From positions 2,758,572-2,822,571 of the forward strand of contig NZ_JH636434.1 in assembly GCF_000255655.1 (NCBI RefSeq): a DNA stretch of 64,000 nt, in the 5' to 3' direction. The position numbers were made by a program, and so were the translations under genes. This document shows, one piece after another, positions 27,395 through 36,813 of this stretch. The DNA is from Schlesneria paludicola DSM 18645 (GTDB lineage: Bacteria; Planctomycetota; Planctomycetia; Planctomycetales; Planctomycetaceae). The notes beneath the pieces are model-generated. The model did not search any database and had not been told where the DNA came from. It saw only the letters and a list, made by a program, of their open reading frames with translations. Numbering within the stretch: the first letter of the stretch is position 1; each line of letters opens with the position of its first letter.

Positions 27395-28846
27395 TCATGC
27401 ACTGGCCGGACCACGTCGCAGAATGTCCCAGACAATCTTGCCATCCTGACCGTCGAGTAGCGAGCCTACGCCGCCCGGACGCGGGAATGTCAGCTTTTCG
27501 GGCTCCAACCCAAACAGATGCAACAGCGTCGCGTGATAGTCGAAATGATTGACGATTTTCTCGACGGCCTGATGACCAAATTCATCGGTTGCCCCATAGG
27601 CCAAGCCGGCTTTGGTGCCGCCCCCCGCCAGCCACATACTGAAACCATGCGTGTTGTGGTCGCGGCCGATGTTCTTCTCATTCTGAATCACGGGCAGTCG
27701 GCCCATCTCGCCACCCCAGTGGACCAAGGTCGTATCGAGCAACCCGCGTTGTTTCAGATCTTTGACGAGCGCCGCCGAAGGCTGGTCGGTGACCTGACAC
27801 ATTTTCGGCAGGCCGGTCAAGATGCCGCCATGATGGTCCCAGTGCTGATTCCCAGTATGAATCTGCACAAACCGAACTCCACGCTCAATCAGGCGTCGCG
27901 CGATCAAGCAACGTGTGCCGTACTCCTTGCAGACCGGGTTGTCCAATCCGTAAAGCTTTTGAGTTTCTTCCGTTTCCTGAGACAGATCGAGTGCCTCTTT
28001 CGCAGCCGTCTGCATCCGTGCGGCCAATTCAAAGCTCGAGATCCGTGCGGCCAGGTCATGCTCACCGGGATGATTCGAGAGATGATCCTGATTGAGTTGC
28101 TGCAGATAACTGAGATACCGTTTCTGAATGGGCCCCTGTGCATTCACCGGCGGATCAAGATTCAGAATCCGCGGTTCCTTGGGGCGAATGACCGTGCCCT
28201 GATAGAGCGACGGCAACCAGCCGTTGTTCCAGTTCTCGACCCCAAGAACTGGCAATCCTTGGGGATCGGTCAGAATCACAAACGCCGGCAGATTGCGATT
28301 CTCGGACCCCAGTCCGTACGCCATCCATGATCCCAGCGCGGGCCGGCCACCCTGGATGCGACCATTGTTCAGTGCGTTAATCGACTGGCCGTGATTGTTG
28401 ACGCCCGTGCGCATCGAACGAATCAGACAAATGTCGTCTACAACCGTAGCCAGATGCGGCAACAGTTCGCTGAGTTCCGTCCCGCATTCACCATGCTTGG
28501 CGAACTTCCAAGGGGAAGCATACAGCTTGGAACTGGCTTCGGCCGCGTTGTCGTATTGAATCTGGCCGGAAAAGGTCTGCATGTGCCGTTTGTCGAGTTC
28601 CGGCTTGGGCTCGAACAGATCGATATGACTGGGTCCACCTTGCATGAACAGCGAGATCATGGCCGTGGCCTGCGGTTCTTTCGGCGGCCGCTTGGCGGTC
28701 AGATCGAACGTCGGTCGTTCCAGATTCGGCTTGATCGGCGCCGACCGTGCCTCTTCCTGCAGCAAATGAGTCAATGCCAAAGACGACAGTCCAAAGCCCG
28801 TGGTCGCAAGGAAGTGCCGACGGTGATGAGCGGAAGAAGCCATCAA
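27395..28846 (-). CDS. Tat-exported DUF1501 protein (sulfatase/phosphatase-fold)
   Basis: A 483-residue DUF1501 protein. The N-terminus has a twin-arginine signal (HRRHFLATTGFGLSSLAL). The core shows family motifs: AMISLFMQGGPSHIDLFEPKP, IRSMRTGVNNHGQSINAL, RFVQIHTGNQHWDHHG, TLVHWGGEMGRLP, GRDHNTHGFSMWLAGGG and FGHQAVE near the end. DUF1501 proteins have an alkaline-phosphatase-like fold and are massively expanded in Planctomycetes; function is unknown. They are usually encoded beside PSCyt1/DUF1549/DUF1553 genes, as here: the next gene upstream on the same strand is one, separated by 160 bp that holds a repeat. Confidence 0.93.
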   Translation of the reverse strand: MMASSAHHRRHFLATTGFGLSSLALTHLLQEEARSAPIKPNLERPTFDLTAKRPPKEPQATAMISLFMQGGPSHIDLFEPKPELDKRHMQTFSGQIQYDNAAEASSKLYASPWKFAKHGECGTELSELLPHLATVVDDICLIRSMRTGVNNHGQSINALNNGRIQGGRPALGSWMAYGLGSENRNLPAFVILTDPQGLPVLGVENWNNGWLPSLYQGTVIRPKEPRILNLDPPVNAQGPIQKRYLSYLQQLNQDHLSNHPGEHDLAARISSFELAARMQTAAKEALDLSQETEETQKLYGLDNPVCKEYGTRCLIARRLIERGVRFVQIHTGNQHWDHHGGILTGLPKMCQVTDQPSAALVKDLKQRGLLDTTLVHWGGEMGRLPVIQNEKNIGRDHNTHGFSMWLAGGGTKAGLAYGATDEFGHQAVEKIVNHFDYHATLLHLFGLEPEKLTFPRPGGVGSLLDGQDGKIVWDILRRGPASA

Positions 28847-28879
28847 ACGATCACTTTCTATTTCATGTCCAGCCGTATT

Positions 28880-28994
28880 CTCTGTGCCTCTGTATCTCCG
28901 TGTCTCTCAACCCACCAATGTGGTCCAAACAACGTTTGACGTTGAGGTAGGTCCAGTGGTGGGGCGGGAGACACAGAGGCACGGAGACGCAGAG
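28880..28994. repeat. Long inverted-repeat element, family A copy 2
   Basis: The right part (28966-28994) repeats the 29-mer found at 11828-11856 with a single base change. The left arm starting at 28880 is a diverged inverted copy (about 22 of 29 positions agree, the differences being transitions), and the loop is ~58 bp as in copy 1. It sits between two same-strand genes of one likely operon. Confidence 0.78.
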
Positions 28995-29006
28995 GAAATC
29001 CAAGAC

Positions 29007-31616
29007 TCAGTCGATGTAGACGAAGGAGTTTGAACTGAACAAGGCTTGGCAGAAGCTTGCCAACGCGCGTTCAGCAACGGGCAGTTCACTTGGTTGTTGA
29101 GGCGCGGGAATTTGTTGCCGCTGATCTTCAATGAAGGTCAGGCTGGCCGTTAGTTGATTTGGTGTTGGAGCGCGTCCAAACGCGATCCACCAGGCCTGAG
29201 TGACCTGTGTCGCGGTGTCGGTCCCAACTGTTGCTTGAAGTCGCTTTGCGAATCGGACCGATTCATTGATCACAAAATCGTTGTTCATCATCAACAGCGC
29301 CTGAGGTGCGACGGTCGAAACGGGTCGCAGGTCGCAATTGGGTGACAGCGATGGCATGTCGAATGGTTCGAGCATCCCTAATGGCAGTGTTCTGCGAACT
29401 TGAACGTAGACGCTTCGGCGGAACTCTTCTTCGCCCAGCCCGACGGTCTTTCCTGTCGGGCGCCCAGCGGAATCACGCGTATCAATTCCCACCACCACCT
29501 GTCCGACATCATCAACCGTAACCGGCGACGGCTCACCACACATCTTGTCACTGAGCACACCGGAGCTCGCGAGAATCGCATCGCGAATCGATTCGGCCTC
29601 AAGCCTTCGAACAGGCATTCGCCCTAACAGGCGATTCTCGGGATCAACACGGTCGATCTCATCTCGACGAACCGACTGCTGGCGGTACACGGTCGAACTG
29701 AGAAGTAATCGGTGAAACCGCTTCGACTGCCAACCATCGGTGGTGAAACGCGTGGCAAGCCAATCAAGCAACTCCGGATGCGTGGGCCGCTCGCCCAGAA
29801 ACCCGAAATCCCCAGGGCTGGCCACGATTCCCTTCCCAAAGTGATGCAACCAGAACCGGTTGACCAAGACACGACCGAGCAGCGGATGGTTGCCATCCGT
29901 CAGTTGCCGGGCATAGGCGAGGCGGCGGCCACTGGTGGGCAACTGCGGATCATCGTGCGGAACGCTGGCCGAATGAACCGAATTCAGAATCAGAAGTTCC
30001 CCAGGTTCCACGACCTGCTTGGGCTGCGCGAATTCGCCTCGGCTGAATAGATGCGTGGGCGGGATCTGTCCCGGCACTTCCGTTAAGCAGGGAACATAGT
30101 CCTCTTTCGGGCGGCGGGCGCGAATGTCGGCAATCTGCTTGTCCCACGTTTCGTTGAACTTCTGAACCCGAGCATGTTCGTAGAGATACACACTGCCGCG
30201 ATCGACATTTAGGCTCGGCTGATCCTTCAGAAGTTGCGTCTGTTCGGGACTGCGTTTGTCGGCCGCCGTGGTGCGCGCGGTCCGCGCCAATTCCCGTTGT
30301 TCTTCCGGCAGCTTGCCGACTTCGCGTTCGAACACTTCCTGAACGATCGCGTCAAGCTCTGTCTGGCGAATGTCGGACTGTTGTTTAATCTCCACATCGA
30401 CGGCCTGGGCCAGCTTCAGTTCGTCGGCCGACCACAATGACACCAGACGCGACTGCGGAGCGCGCCAGTTCTTCCAGTCATAAGAGGGTTCGAACAGGGC
30501 TCGAAAACGGTAATAGTCGGTTTGAGCAATCGGATCGTATCGGTGGTTGTGACACTGAGCACATCCGACGGTCAGTCCCAACAGCGAGGTGGAAACGATT
30601 TTGATCGTCTCGGCCATCACGTCATTGCGCGCGATATTCGCATCGACACCACCGGCGCCCGTTCCATCGGGTGCCATGCGCAGGAATCCTGTCGCCGCCA
30701 ACTTGTCCGCCGCATCGGCACTCAGGTTTTCGTACGGCAACGGCAGCAATTCGTCGCCCGCCAATTGCTCGACGATGAACTGGTCAATCGGTTTGTCGGC
30801 GTTGAACGCACCGACCACATAATCACGGTACTTGTACGCATAGGCTCGCACCGGGTCGGTTTCGGTGTACCCATCGCTGTCGGCATACCCGGCGACATCC
30901 AGCCAATGCCGCCCCCAGCGTTCCCCAAAATGCGGCGACGCCAACAATTCGTCCAACAGGCGTTCGTACGCATCTGGTGATAGATCATTCGTGAATCGTT
31001 CGATGGACTCCACCGTTGGTGGCAAGCCATGAAGATCGAAAGTCAAACGGCGAATCAATGTCACCCGATCGGCTTCGTCGGAAAATCCCAGTTGCTGTGA
31101 TTCGAGTTTCGCGAGCAGGAACTGATCGATCGCTGAACGAACGACGTTCGCCTGCTGAACCAGAGGAACCGGCGGATTCTGGATTGGCTGAAATGACCAG
31201 AAGGCGCGTTCTTCTTTGGTGAAGTCATCGACCGGAGGATGCTCTGGCTCGGGCCGCGCAGTCTTGGCACCCGTGGCGACCCAACGACGAATTATGTCGA
31301 TCTGTTGCGTGGTCAGCTTCTTATCACCGGGTGGCATCTCGCCCGCAATGACGCGCTGCAGCAACGGGCTCTCTTCCGGCTGACCGATCACGATTGCGGG
31401 CCCGCTATCCCCTCCATGGGCAATCAGACGTGCAAGCCGCACATCAAGGTGCCCCTCCACTTTTTCTTCTTCGCCGTGACAGTGAAAGCAGTTGGCCTTC
31501 AAAATCGGCCGCACATGCGATTCATAGACCAAATCGCCAGGCGAGTCGGCCGTCGCGACGGCACTGCTCAACCAGACCAAGGCAATCCACACACTGCAGC
31601 GGGCGGGTGTTTTCAT
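29007..31616 (-). CDS. Exported PSCyt1-DUF1549-DUF1553 protein (planctomycete cytochrome C family)
   Basis: An 869-residue protein with a signal peptide (~1-23). The PSCyt1 haem-type module has CxxCH at 43-47 (CFHCH) and GEMPPGDKKLT. The DUF1549 domain follows with LTFDLHGLPPT, HFGERWGRHWLDVAGYADSDG and a second CxxCH (CAQCH) in TVGCAQCHNHRYDP. The C-terminal DUF1553 domain has HPLLGRVLVNRFW, PGDFGFLGERPTHPELLDWLA and RRLEAESIRDA. These proteins are exported and often paired with DUF1501 partners; the activity is unknown. The ATG at 31616 gives a clean signal peptide; another lies 11 codons upstream, and the two are embedded in a direct duplication of GAAAACACCCGCC. Confidence 0.92.
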   Translation of the reverse strand: MKTPARCSVWIALVWLSSAVATADSPGDLVYESHVRPILKANCFHCHGEEEKVEGHLDVRLARLIAHGGDSGPAIVIGQPEESPLLQRVIAGEMPPGDKKLTTQQIDIIRRWVATGAKTARPEPEHPPVDDFTKEERAFWSFQPIQNPPVPLVQQANVVRSAIDQFLLAKLESQQLGFSDEADRVTLIRRLTFDLHGLPPTVESIERFTNDLSPDAYERLLDELLASPHFGERWGRHWLDVAGYADSDGYTETDPVRAYAYKYRDYVVGAFNADKPIDQFIVEQLAGDELLPLPYENLSADAADKLAATGFLRMAPDGTGAGGVDANIARNDVMAETIKIVSTSLLGLTVGCAQCHNHRYDPIAQTDYYRFRALFEPSYDWKNWRAPQSRLVSLWSADELKLAQAVDVEIKQQSDIRQTELDAIVQEVFEREVGKLPEEQRELARTARTTAADKRSPEQTQLLKDQPSLNVDRGSVYLYEHARVQKFNETWDKQIADIRARRPKEDYVPCLTEVPGQIPPTHLFSRGEFAQPKQVVEPGELLILNSVHSASVPHDDPQLPTSGRRLAYARQLTDGNHPLLGRVLVNRFWLHHFGKGIVASPGDFGFLGERPTHPELLDWLATRFTTDGWQSKRFHRLLLSSTVYRQQSVRRDEIDRVDPENRLLGRMPVRRLEAESIRDAILASSGVLSDKMCGEPSPVTVDDVGQVVVGIDTRDSAGRPTGKTVGLGEEEFRRSVYVQVRRTLPLGMLEPFDMPSLSPNCDLRPVSTVAPQALLMMNNDFVINESVRFAKRLQATVGTDTATQVTQAWWIAFGRAPTPNQLTASLTFIEDQRQQIPAPQQPSELPVAERALASFCQALFSSNSFVYID

Positions 31617-31952
31617 GGCGGGTGTTTTCGGCGGGAAGGAACGTAGCACGCATCAATTATGTTGGATGATTGGCTTTCTCGCAATGGCGAGATGAGGCTG
31701 GATTAGGAGATCCTTCGGAGATCGCAGGGATTCTTCGCGCCCTGCGTTTTGGGGATGCAGGCGTCGATCGAATGACAAATCTATTGATCTAATTTCTTTT
31801 GCATTCAGTCTTTGTATCGTCAGCGTCAACAACCAAAGGCACGCACCTGGGTATGTCGCGGTGAAACGAGGATTGACCACGGGCAGGGTACAAACGCGGT
31901 TGTCGGCGCGGGTCACTCGTGATTGTCTGGCCTGTCAGCTATCATCTGCCAA
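31617..31952. other. Intergenic region upstream of obg
   Basis: About 335 bp between divergent genes. A 7-bp GC-rich hairpin followed by TTTT occurs at 31723-31750 on the plus strand. No gene ends upstream of it on that strand, so it may be a leader attenuator of obg or chance. Nothing else is supported. Confidence 0.35.
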
Positions 31953-32960
31953 ATGTTCGTAGATCAAGTAAAAATCATCTGTAAAGCAGGCGACGGTGGC
32001 CCGGGTTCTTGTAGCTTCCGGCGCGAGGCTCACGTTCCGCGCGGTGGTCCTGACGGCGGCGACGGCGGTCGCGGCGGTCACGTCATTATCGAAGCCGACG
32101 AAAACATCAGCAGCCTGGTCCATTTGGTAGGCCTGCGTCATTGCACATCGGAAAACGGTCATCCCGGCCAGCCTACACTGAAGGCCGGCCGCATGGGCGA
32201 GGACACGATCATTCGTGTGCCGCCCGGGACTGTCATCCGCGATGCAACCCGAGGCTTCATCCTGAAAGACCTCGTCGAGCACAACGAGCGGGTGATCATC
32301 GCCAAATCCGGCGACGGCGGCAAAGGGAACGTCAAGTTCATGTCGTCGACGAACCGCGCACCGCGCGAGTTTGGGCCTGGGGAGCCTGGTGAAGAGCGCG
32401 AAGTCATCCTTGAGCTCAAGGTGATCGCCGACGTCGGCCTGATCGGCAAGCCCAACGCGGGCAAGTCCACATTGCTCAGCCGACTGTCACGAGCCACTCC
32501 CGAGATCGCGAACTATCCGTTCACGACAAAATATCCCAACCTGGGGATTGTGAACGTCGGCCACGAGCGCCAGTTCGTGATGGCGGACATTCCGGGATTG
32601 ATCGAAGGGGCACATGCCGGCATCGGCTTGGGTCACGAATTCTTACGGCACGTTGAACGAACCAAGATGTTCATCCATCTGGTCGAACCCGCGCCCGATG
32701 ATCAGTCGGACCCCGTCGAAAACTATCTGAATATTCGCGAAGAACTTCGCCTGTACGACGAAGAATTGGCGAAGCGGCCCGAGATCGTCTGCATCACAAA
32801 GTGTGAAATGGCAGATGCGGATGCTGCCGCAGAACTGCTTGAAGAACGCATCGGACGGCCGGTCCTCAAGATCTCGTCCGTTGCCGGAAAAGGGCTACCG
32901 CAGCTGTTGCAACAAACGATCCGCAAGCTGGACGAACTGCAGGAACCGCCGATCGACTGA
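31953..32960 (+). CDS. obg: GTPase ObgE/CgtA
   Basis: An essential ribosome-associated GTPase (50S assembly, stringent control). The 335-residue product has the glycine-rich Obg fold (1-157: KAGDGGPGSCSFRREA, GGPDGGDGGRGGHV), then the G domain with G1 GKPNAGKST at 165-173, YPFTT switch I, DIPGLIEGA (G3, ~212-220) and KISSVAGKG (G5). The G4 motif is TKCE instead of the usual NKxD-like sequence, a mild deviation. There is no long C-terminal extension. The ATG at 31953 starts the conserved FVDQVKI sequence; an in-frame ATG ten codons upstream is less likely. rplU/rpmA, often upstream in other bacteria, are absent. Confidence 0.95.
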   Translation: MFVDQVKIICKAGDGGPGSCSFRREAHVPRGGPDGGDGGRGGHVIIEADENISSLVHLVGLRHCTSENGHPGQPTLKAGRMGEDTIIRVPPGTVIRDATRGFILKDLVEHNERVIIAKSGDGGKGNVKFMSSTNRAPREFGPGEPGEEREVILELKVIADVGLIGKPNAGKSTLLSRLSRATPEIANYPFTTKYPNLGIVNVGHERQFVMADIPGLIEGAHAGIGLGHEFLRHVERTKMFIHLVEPAPDDQSDPVENYLNIREELRLYDEELAKRPEIVCITKCEMADADAAAELLEERIGRPVLKISSVAGKGLPQLLQQTIRKLDELQEPPID

Positions 32961-32980
32961 CGCAACTGTTCTGTTGCGTC
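32959..32980. terminator. Short hairpin at the end of obg
   Basis: An 8-bp perfect stem (32959-32966 with 32973-32980) starts within the obg stop codon and lies between converging genes. It lacks a T-run, so it is only a possible terminator. Confidence 0.35.
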
Positions 32981-33029
32981 GCATCACCTCACGCGAGATC
33001 GTTCCCCCACGCACCTGCGAAAGGTCGAA

Positions 33030-33782
33030 TCAACCGCACCACTCCAACCCATCAGGCAGTTGGAAGGCGGAATATTCGATGTGGACCACCCTTCGGTGAC
33101 TGGGCAGTTCGCACGGGGACGACGCGTGGACCAGCAACGGCCGCATCAGCATGACGTCACCAGCACGCGCCTCACAATGAACGGCCTGGGCGCCGTCGAT
33201 CAGATGTCGCAATGCGTCGTTGGAGAGTCGCCCCAAAAGGTGCGAGCCTGGAATCACACGGAGTGCTCCGTGATTCGAGGGCGCATCGTCCAGATGGATG
33301 CGAATCGCCAGCATTTGCTGAGAGACTTCGACAGGTGGAAGGAGATGGGCGACACCATCTTTTCCTGGACGCGCCTCGTAGCCCGCGACCGGAAGAGTGC
33401 CACCCGCATGAATTGCGACATCCTGATGCCACCGCACGGGCCAATTGGCGCCCGCCGTCTTATCAAAGAAGACTCCATACACGGGTACTGCTGCCGGACC
33501 GAGAACCGATCGAGCCCAGCTCACAAACGGAGGCTTGGCCATCGTTGCACGAAGTTCGGGACTATTGGTCAGAAGGCGACGAATTCCAAACAACGAATCC
33601 CGACGAACGGCGGCAAAGTCTTGCTGCCGCAATGACGCACAGACGGCCCTCAGCCTCTCAACCTCGCTTGGGGAAACCGCGTCAGGAATCAGCGTGAACC
33701 CGTCGCGCGCCAAGGCGTCCGTCCAACATTCCGAATCACACGTCGCTCCGTGATCCATCGTCAATGGCGTACTCGCTTCCAT
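33030..33782 (-). CDS. Phytanoyl-CoA dioxygenase (PhyH) family protein
   Basis: A 250-residue Fe(II)/2-oxoglutarate oxygenase-like protein. It has the DGFTLIPDAVSPSEVERLR opening typical of PhyH proteins, the facial-triad HxD in VRWHQDVAIH, and the distal histidine in LLVHASSP followed by an Arg pair (HRRVVHIEY) that would hold 2-oxoglutarate. GALRVIPGSHLLGR is a further family motif. It would hydroxylate an unknown small molecule in the cytoplasm. It is the downstream partner, 35 bp away on the same strand, of an exported protein gene, but a functional link is not evident. Confidence 0.87.
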   Translation of the reverse strand: MEASTPLTMDHGATCDSECWTDALARDGFTLIPDAVSPSEVERLRAVCASLRQQDFAAVRRDSLFGIRRLLTNSPELRATMAKPPFVSWARSVLGPAAVPVYGVFFDKTAGANWPVRWHQDVAIHAGGTLPVAGYEARPGKDGVAHLLPPVEVSQQMLAIRIHLDDAPSNHGALRVIPGSHLLGRLSNDALRHLIDGAQAVHCEARAGDVMLMRPLLVHASSPCELPSHRRVVHIEYSAFQLPDGLEWCG

Positions 33783-33817
33783 TCAACGGAAGAAAACGCC
33801 TGCGGATCTCGCTTCGA

Positions 33818-34549
33818 CTATCGGCTGTGATGAATCCGCAGACCATAGCTGAAGGGGTAGTATGGTGGATCCCATGATCCGTAACCATACCCAGCACCAT
33901 AGCCACCACCGTAAGGGCCGTAGTTGTTGACGTTGGTCGTGCCTCGCTGAATGACCGTCGGCCGCATCTGGTTGAACAGAAGCTCCATCGTCGTATCGTG
34001 ACGATAGCTCGGATTGGCATTGTACTCGGCGCGCAGGAACGGCAACCCAAAATAGATGTCTCGGTACAACTGGGCCTGTGACGGAATCGCCGTCACAGCG
34101 TCATCGGGCTCTCGCAATCGAGGCGTGATGACGGGCTCGTTGCAGTTCACGCAGGGTGGCACTGGATCAACGGAGAGAGATAACGGTTGCTCCGGCGTCG
34201 TTGGCGATGTCACAGGTGTGCCGCGCGGCTTGACGACGTCCCCCACGGCGGGCGTCGGTGGTGCGTCGAGCTCGGGAGCAGGGGCGGGAGCGACTTGTTC
34301 AAGCGAGACCGGACGAACCTGAATTCGATTGTCGTCCTTGGCTGCAATGCTCGTCGCATGCACGGCAGGACTGACCGTCGATGTCGTGACGCGAACCCGT
34401 TTGGCATTCGCGGTCGACGATCCACGCGGAGCAATCGTCACTGACCAGTCGTCATATTCATAGATCACGGCTTCGGCCGCGAATCCAATCGACGCCGCTT
34501 GGCAAAGCAGGCCCGCAGCGATCATTCCCGATTTCCACGCCCATCGCAT
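33818..34549 (-). CDS. Exported protein with Pro-rich middle and Gly/Tyr-rich tail, unknown function
   Basis: I do not recognise a family. The 243-residue product begins with a signal peptide (~1-25, ASIGFAAEA). It then has a short segment (VIYEYDDWSVTIAPRG), a long Pro/Thr/Ala-rich disordered stretch with a CVNC pair, a LYRDIYFGLPFLRAEYNANPSYRHD region, and a tail rich in Gly and Tyr (YGPYGGGYGAGYGYG) ending with basic residues. It looks like an envelope or surface-associated protein. The frame is open upstream to a GTG at 34684, but the ATG at 34549 gives the signal peptide and is preferred. Confidence 0.65.
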   Translation of the reverse strand: MRWAWKSGMIAAGLLCQAASIGFAAEAVIYEYDDWSVTIAPRGSSTANAKRVRVTTSTVSPAVHATSIAAKDDNRIQVRPVSLEQVAPAPAPELDAPPTPAVGDVVKPRGTPVTSPTTPEQPLSLSVDPVPPCVNCNEPVITPRLREPDDAVTAIPSQAQLYRDIYFGLPFLRAEYNANPSYRHDTTMELLFNQMRPTVIQRGTTNVNNYGPYGGGYGAGYGYGSWDPPYYPFSYGLRIHHSR

Positions 34550-34859
34550 GATGTCACCCAATTTTCCCGATGCCTTGCGGCCAATCGTCAATAAAACGGC
34601 CATGAGGTCTCTGACAAGCCGAATACGGACCGCGCGATTCGTCGGACGAGCTTCACTCTGACCGACCGCAAGCGGTCCGCACACGGCTGTTGGAGCCCTT
34701 GATTCGATTCACGCTAAACGGGGTACCAGACCGTTGTCGAGAGGCAGTTTTGAATCTCACGCGAATCTTTCCTAATTCGCGTCAACGAGAACACCCTTGC
34801 GGAGACAGGAGTCATTCAACACAAAACCAGCGGTAATGGCGGCCCCTGATCGAATCGAC
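34550..34859. other. Intergenic region
   Basis: About 310 bp upstream of the exported-protein gene and downstream of the BshC-like gene, both on the minus strand. No gene, repeat or clear terminator is supported. Confidence 0.35.
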
Positions 34860-36491
34860 TCACTGCGGGATCTTTTCCGCGAACGGCTGCAAGAATTGGC
34901 GCAGCACGCCTTCTGGGTACAGAACGAACGAAAATTCACGGTTCTTGATAAGCGTATTGGCCGTGATCTGCGTCTGCAAATCGTCACGCTTCCGCTGATA
35001 GTCCGCCAGAATTCGCGCCGTCTCACGTCCCAGGTCCGTCCGAATTTCCTGCAAACGCCGATGTTGTTCGCGCGTCAGTTTTCCGTGCAACAGATGCGAC
35101 TCACGAAGTGTACGGGCGGAATTCAGGAGTTGAGTCTTCTCCGCCATGAGCGCGGACGTTGTCGGCGATGACTCGAGATGACGATCGGGGTTGTAGTGCA
35201 GATCGCGAATCCGATGCTGCACATCCCGAAGCTGCGATTCGTTCGTGTCAAACGGCCCGCCCAAGGGCAGGTAGAGCGTCGCTGAAACGGTCATGAATCG
35301 CGGTGCCTGCAGTCCGAAAAAACGCTCGCAGATTCGATCCGTCATTTCGTCGTACTTACCGCCGCCGATGCCATGCACAAAAATATCGGCCAGACAGACA
35401 CGCGCAAACAACGTCGTCGTAAGCGCCCGGGTTCGAATGCGAATTCCCTGCGCCTTTAGTCCGTTCAGCACGCCGACCGCGGCATCCAGCGCCCCATCCT
35501 CCGTCAGCGGAAGTTTTGCAAAAACGGTCTGCTCATCTCGCAACTCCAACTGGTCGCCCTTACGGCGGGCAAACAGGCGACCGCGTTGCAGGTCACCGCG
35601 TCGCCAGACCCAGAAGGGGGCTTCAAGCCAGTCCCCATCGACATCGAGATTGGGGACCGGCTGCGTGCGGCTGCGAATTCGATGAGCTCGGCGGTAGTCC
35701 GCCACGGTCTGATTGTAGATCGCATGAAGCTCTGGAAGCCGCGCGATCAAATGTGCGAAGAACCAGTGGAACGATCGCATTTCGCAAACCTGGGACATCG
35801 GAAGTTCCAGATTGCGAAGGCCCCACGCCCGCTCGACATGCGCCCGTAGCGCCGTGAACGCATCACATAGCCTGGACGACACCTCAAGCTGCCTGACCGC
35901 CGCATCCCACGCTGACCCGGCGAGAGGTTCAAAGTGCCATGCGGACTGGACTTGCTGGCGAAGCGTCGGACCGAACTTCCGAAATTGTTCCACATCGCGA
36001 ACGTGCACTTCTTCCCACGGCTGCGTCGGACGCGGGGTATCGAATAAGACCCGTTCAATGCGAAGTTGATCGCGTGAACCCACAGGAACCCGGACGCTAC
36101 TTCCATTCATCGTGTCGTTGTCGATCACGAGGTTGATCGCGGCCGAATGGCAGTTGTGCGCGAACCCGGCGAGGGCAAAATTCTTGGCCCACACCCCCAC
36201 ATGGAATAGCTCGGGTTGATGTCCGCCGACAACCAGCGACGTGACGCACGACGCGGGAATCTCGGTCTGCAGCAAAGATGAAGTGTATGACCGAGCCGCA
36301 TCCAGCGCCTCGCGACGGGCCTCGTCACGGAGTTCGACGAGCGTGCGGCCGTTGAGCGCGCACGATGACCCGGCAAACAGGGCACGGTTTTCGGCAATCA
36401 GCCTTGGTGCGGCAGTCAGCTCGGGAATGGCCAGCAGCGAACGGTCTTCGCGCGGTACCCGAATTCGTCGTGGGGTGATGTCATCTGGCAT
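34860..36491 (-). CDS. BshC-like protein (possible cysteine-adding enzyme), unknown function
   Basis: The 543-residue protein is close in length to BshC (~540), the last enzyme of bacillithiol synthesis, and shares its landmark order. SLVVGGHQPELFHVGVWAKNFAL lies where BshC has VVGGQQAGLLTGPLYT; a D-N-D motif follows shortly after; TTLFARVCLADIFVHGIGGGKYDEMTD lies where BshC has its TRPLMQ-IAGPGE-YW segment; then comes an SATLYLPLG stretch and a long C-terminal coiled coil. Identity is low and glutamine and GPGE residues are changed, so the reaction may differ. No bshA or bshB is nearby. Part of this is inference from remembered family motifs. Confidence 0.5.
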   Translation of the reverse strand: MPDDITPRRIRVPREDRSLLAIPELTAAPRLIAENRALFAGSSCALNGRTLVELRDEARREALDAARSYTSSLLQTEIPASCVTSLVVGGHQPELFHVGVWAKNFALAGFAHNCHSAAINLVIDNDTMNGSSVRVPVGSRDQLRIERVLFDTPRPTQPWEEVHVRDVEQFRKFGPTLRQQVQSAWHFEPLAGSAWDAAVRQLEVSSRLCDAFTALRAHVERAWGLRNLELPMSQVCEMRSFHWFFAHLIARLPELHAIYNQTVADYRRAHRIRSRTQPVPNLDVDGDWLEAPFWVWRRGDLQRGRLFARRKGDQLELRDEQTVFAKLPLTEDGALDAAVGVLNGLKAQGIRIRTRALTTTLFARVCLADIFVHGIGGGKYDEMTDRICERFFGLQAPRFMTVSATLYLPLGGPFDTNESQLRDVQHRIRDLHYNPDRHLESSPTTSALMAEKTQLLNSARTLRESHLLHGKLTREQHRRLQEIRTDLGRETARILADYQRKRDDLQTQITANTLIKNREFSFVLYPEGVLRQFLQPFAEKIPQ

Positions 36492-36813
36492 GCATCGACA
36501 TTACCCGAAACTCGTTCCATTACCAGTGAGGGAAGGCCGTCACGGCGCAAATTCACAGGCAAGAACGTTGACACCGCAACCCGTCCCTGTTCAACGGAAA
36601 ACTCGACGAGCCACGTTGACGGGGGACAGCAGCACAAACGGATGTTGTCTATCAATCAAAACTGAAGTTCCAGCTCAACACCACGGAGAGACAAGCCCCG
36701 CGAGATCCTACTGCCACTGACAATGAGAGTTGGCAATAAAGACTCGACAGGACTCCACAACCCGACACCGTGGTCCTGCAAAAACAAGGGAACGAAATCC
36801 CCTTGTTTTGGAA
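36492..36813. other. Intergenic region with terminator
   Basis: About 320 bp between two minus-strand genes. It holds the terminator of the upstream regulator gene (36781-36809) and presumably the promoter of the BshC-like gene. Nothing else is supported. Confidence 0.4.
36781..36809 (-). terminator. Rho-independent terminator of the LuxR-type regulator gene
   Basis: 10-bp inverted arms (36781-36790 and 36800-36809) around a 9-nt loop. Read on the minus strand the stem ends in a run of five T. It lies 4 bp beyond the stop codon of the regulator. Confidence 0.75.

Noticed and set aside
27518-28330. Open frame (270 codons) opposite the DUF1501 gene
   Set aside because: Antisense shadow of a well-supported gene.
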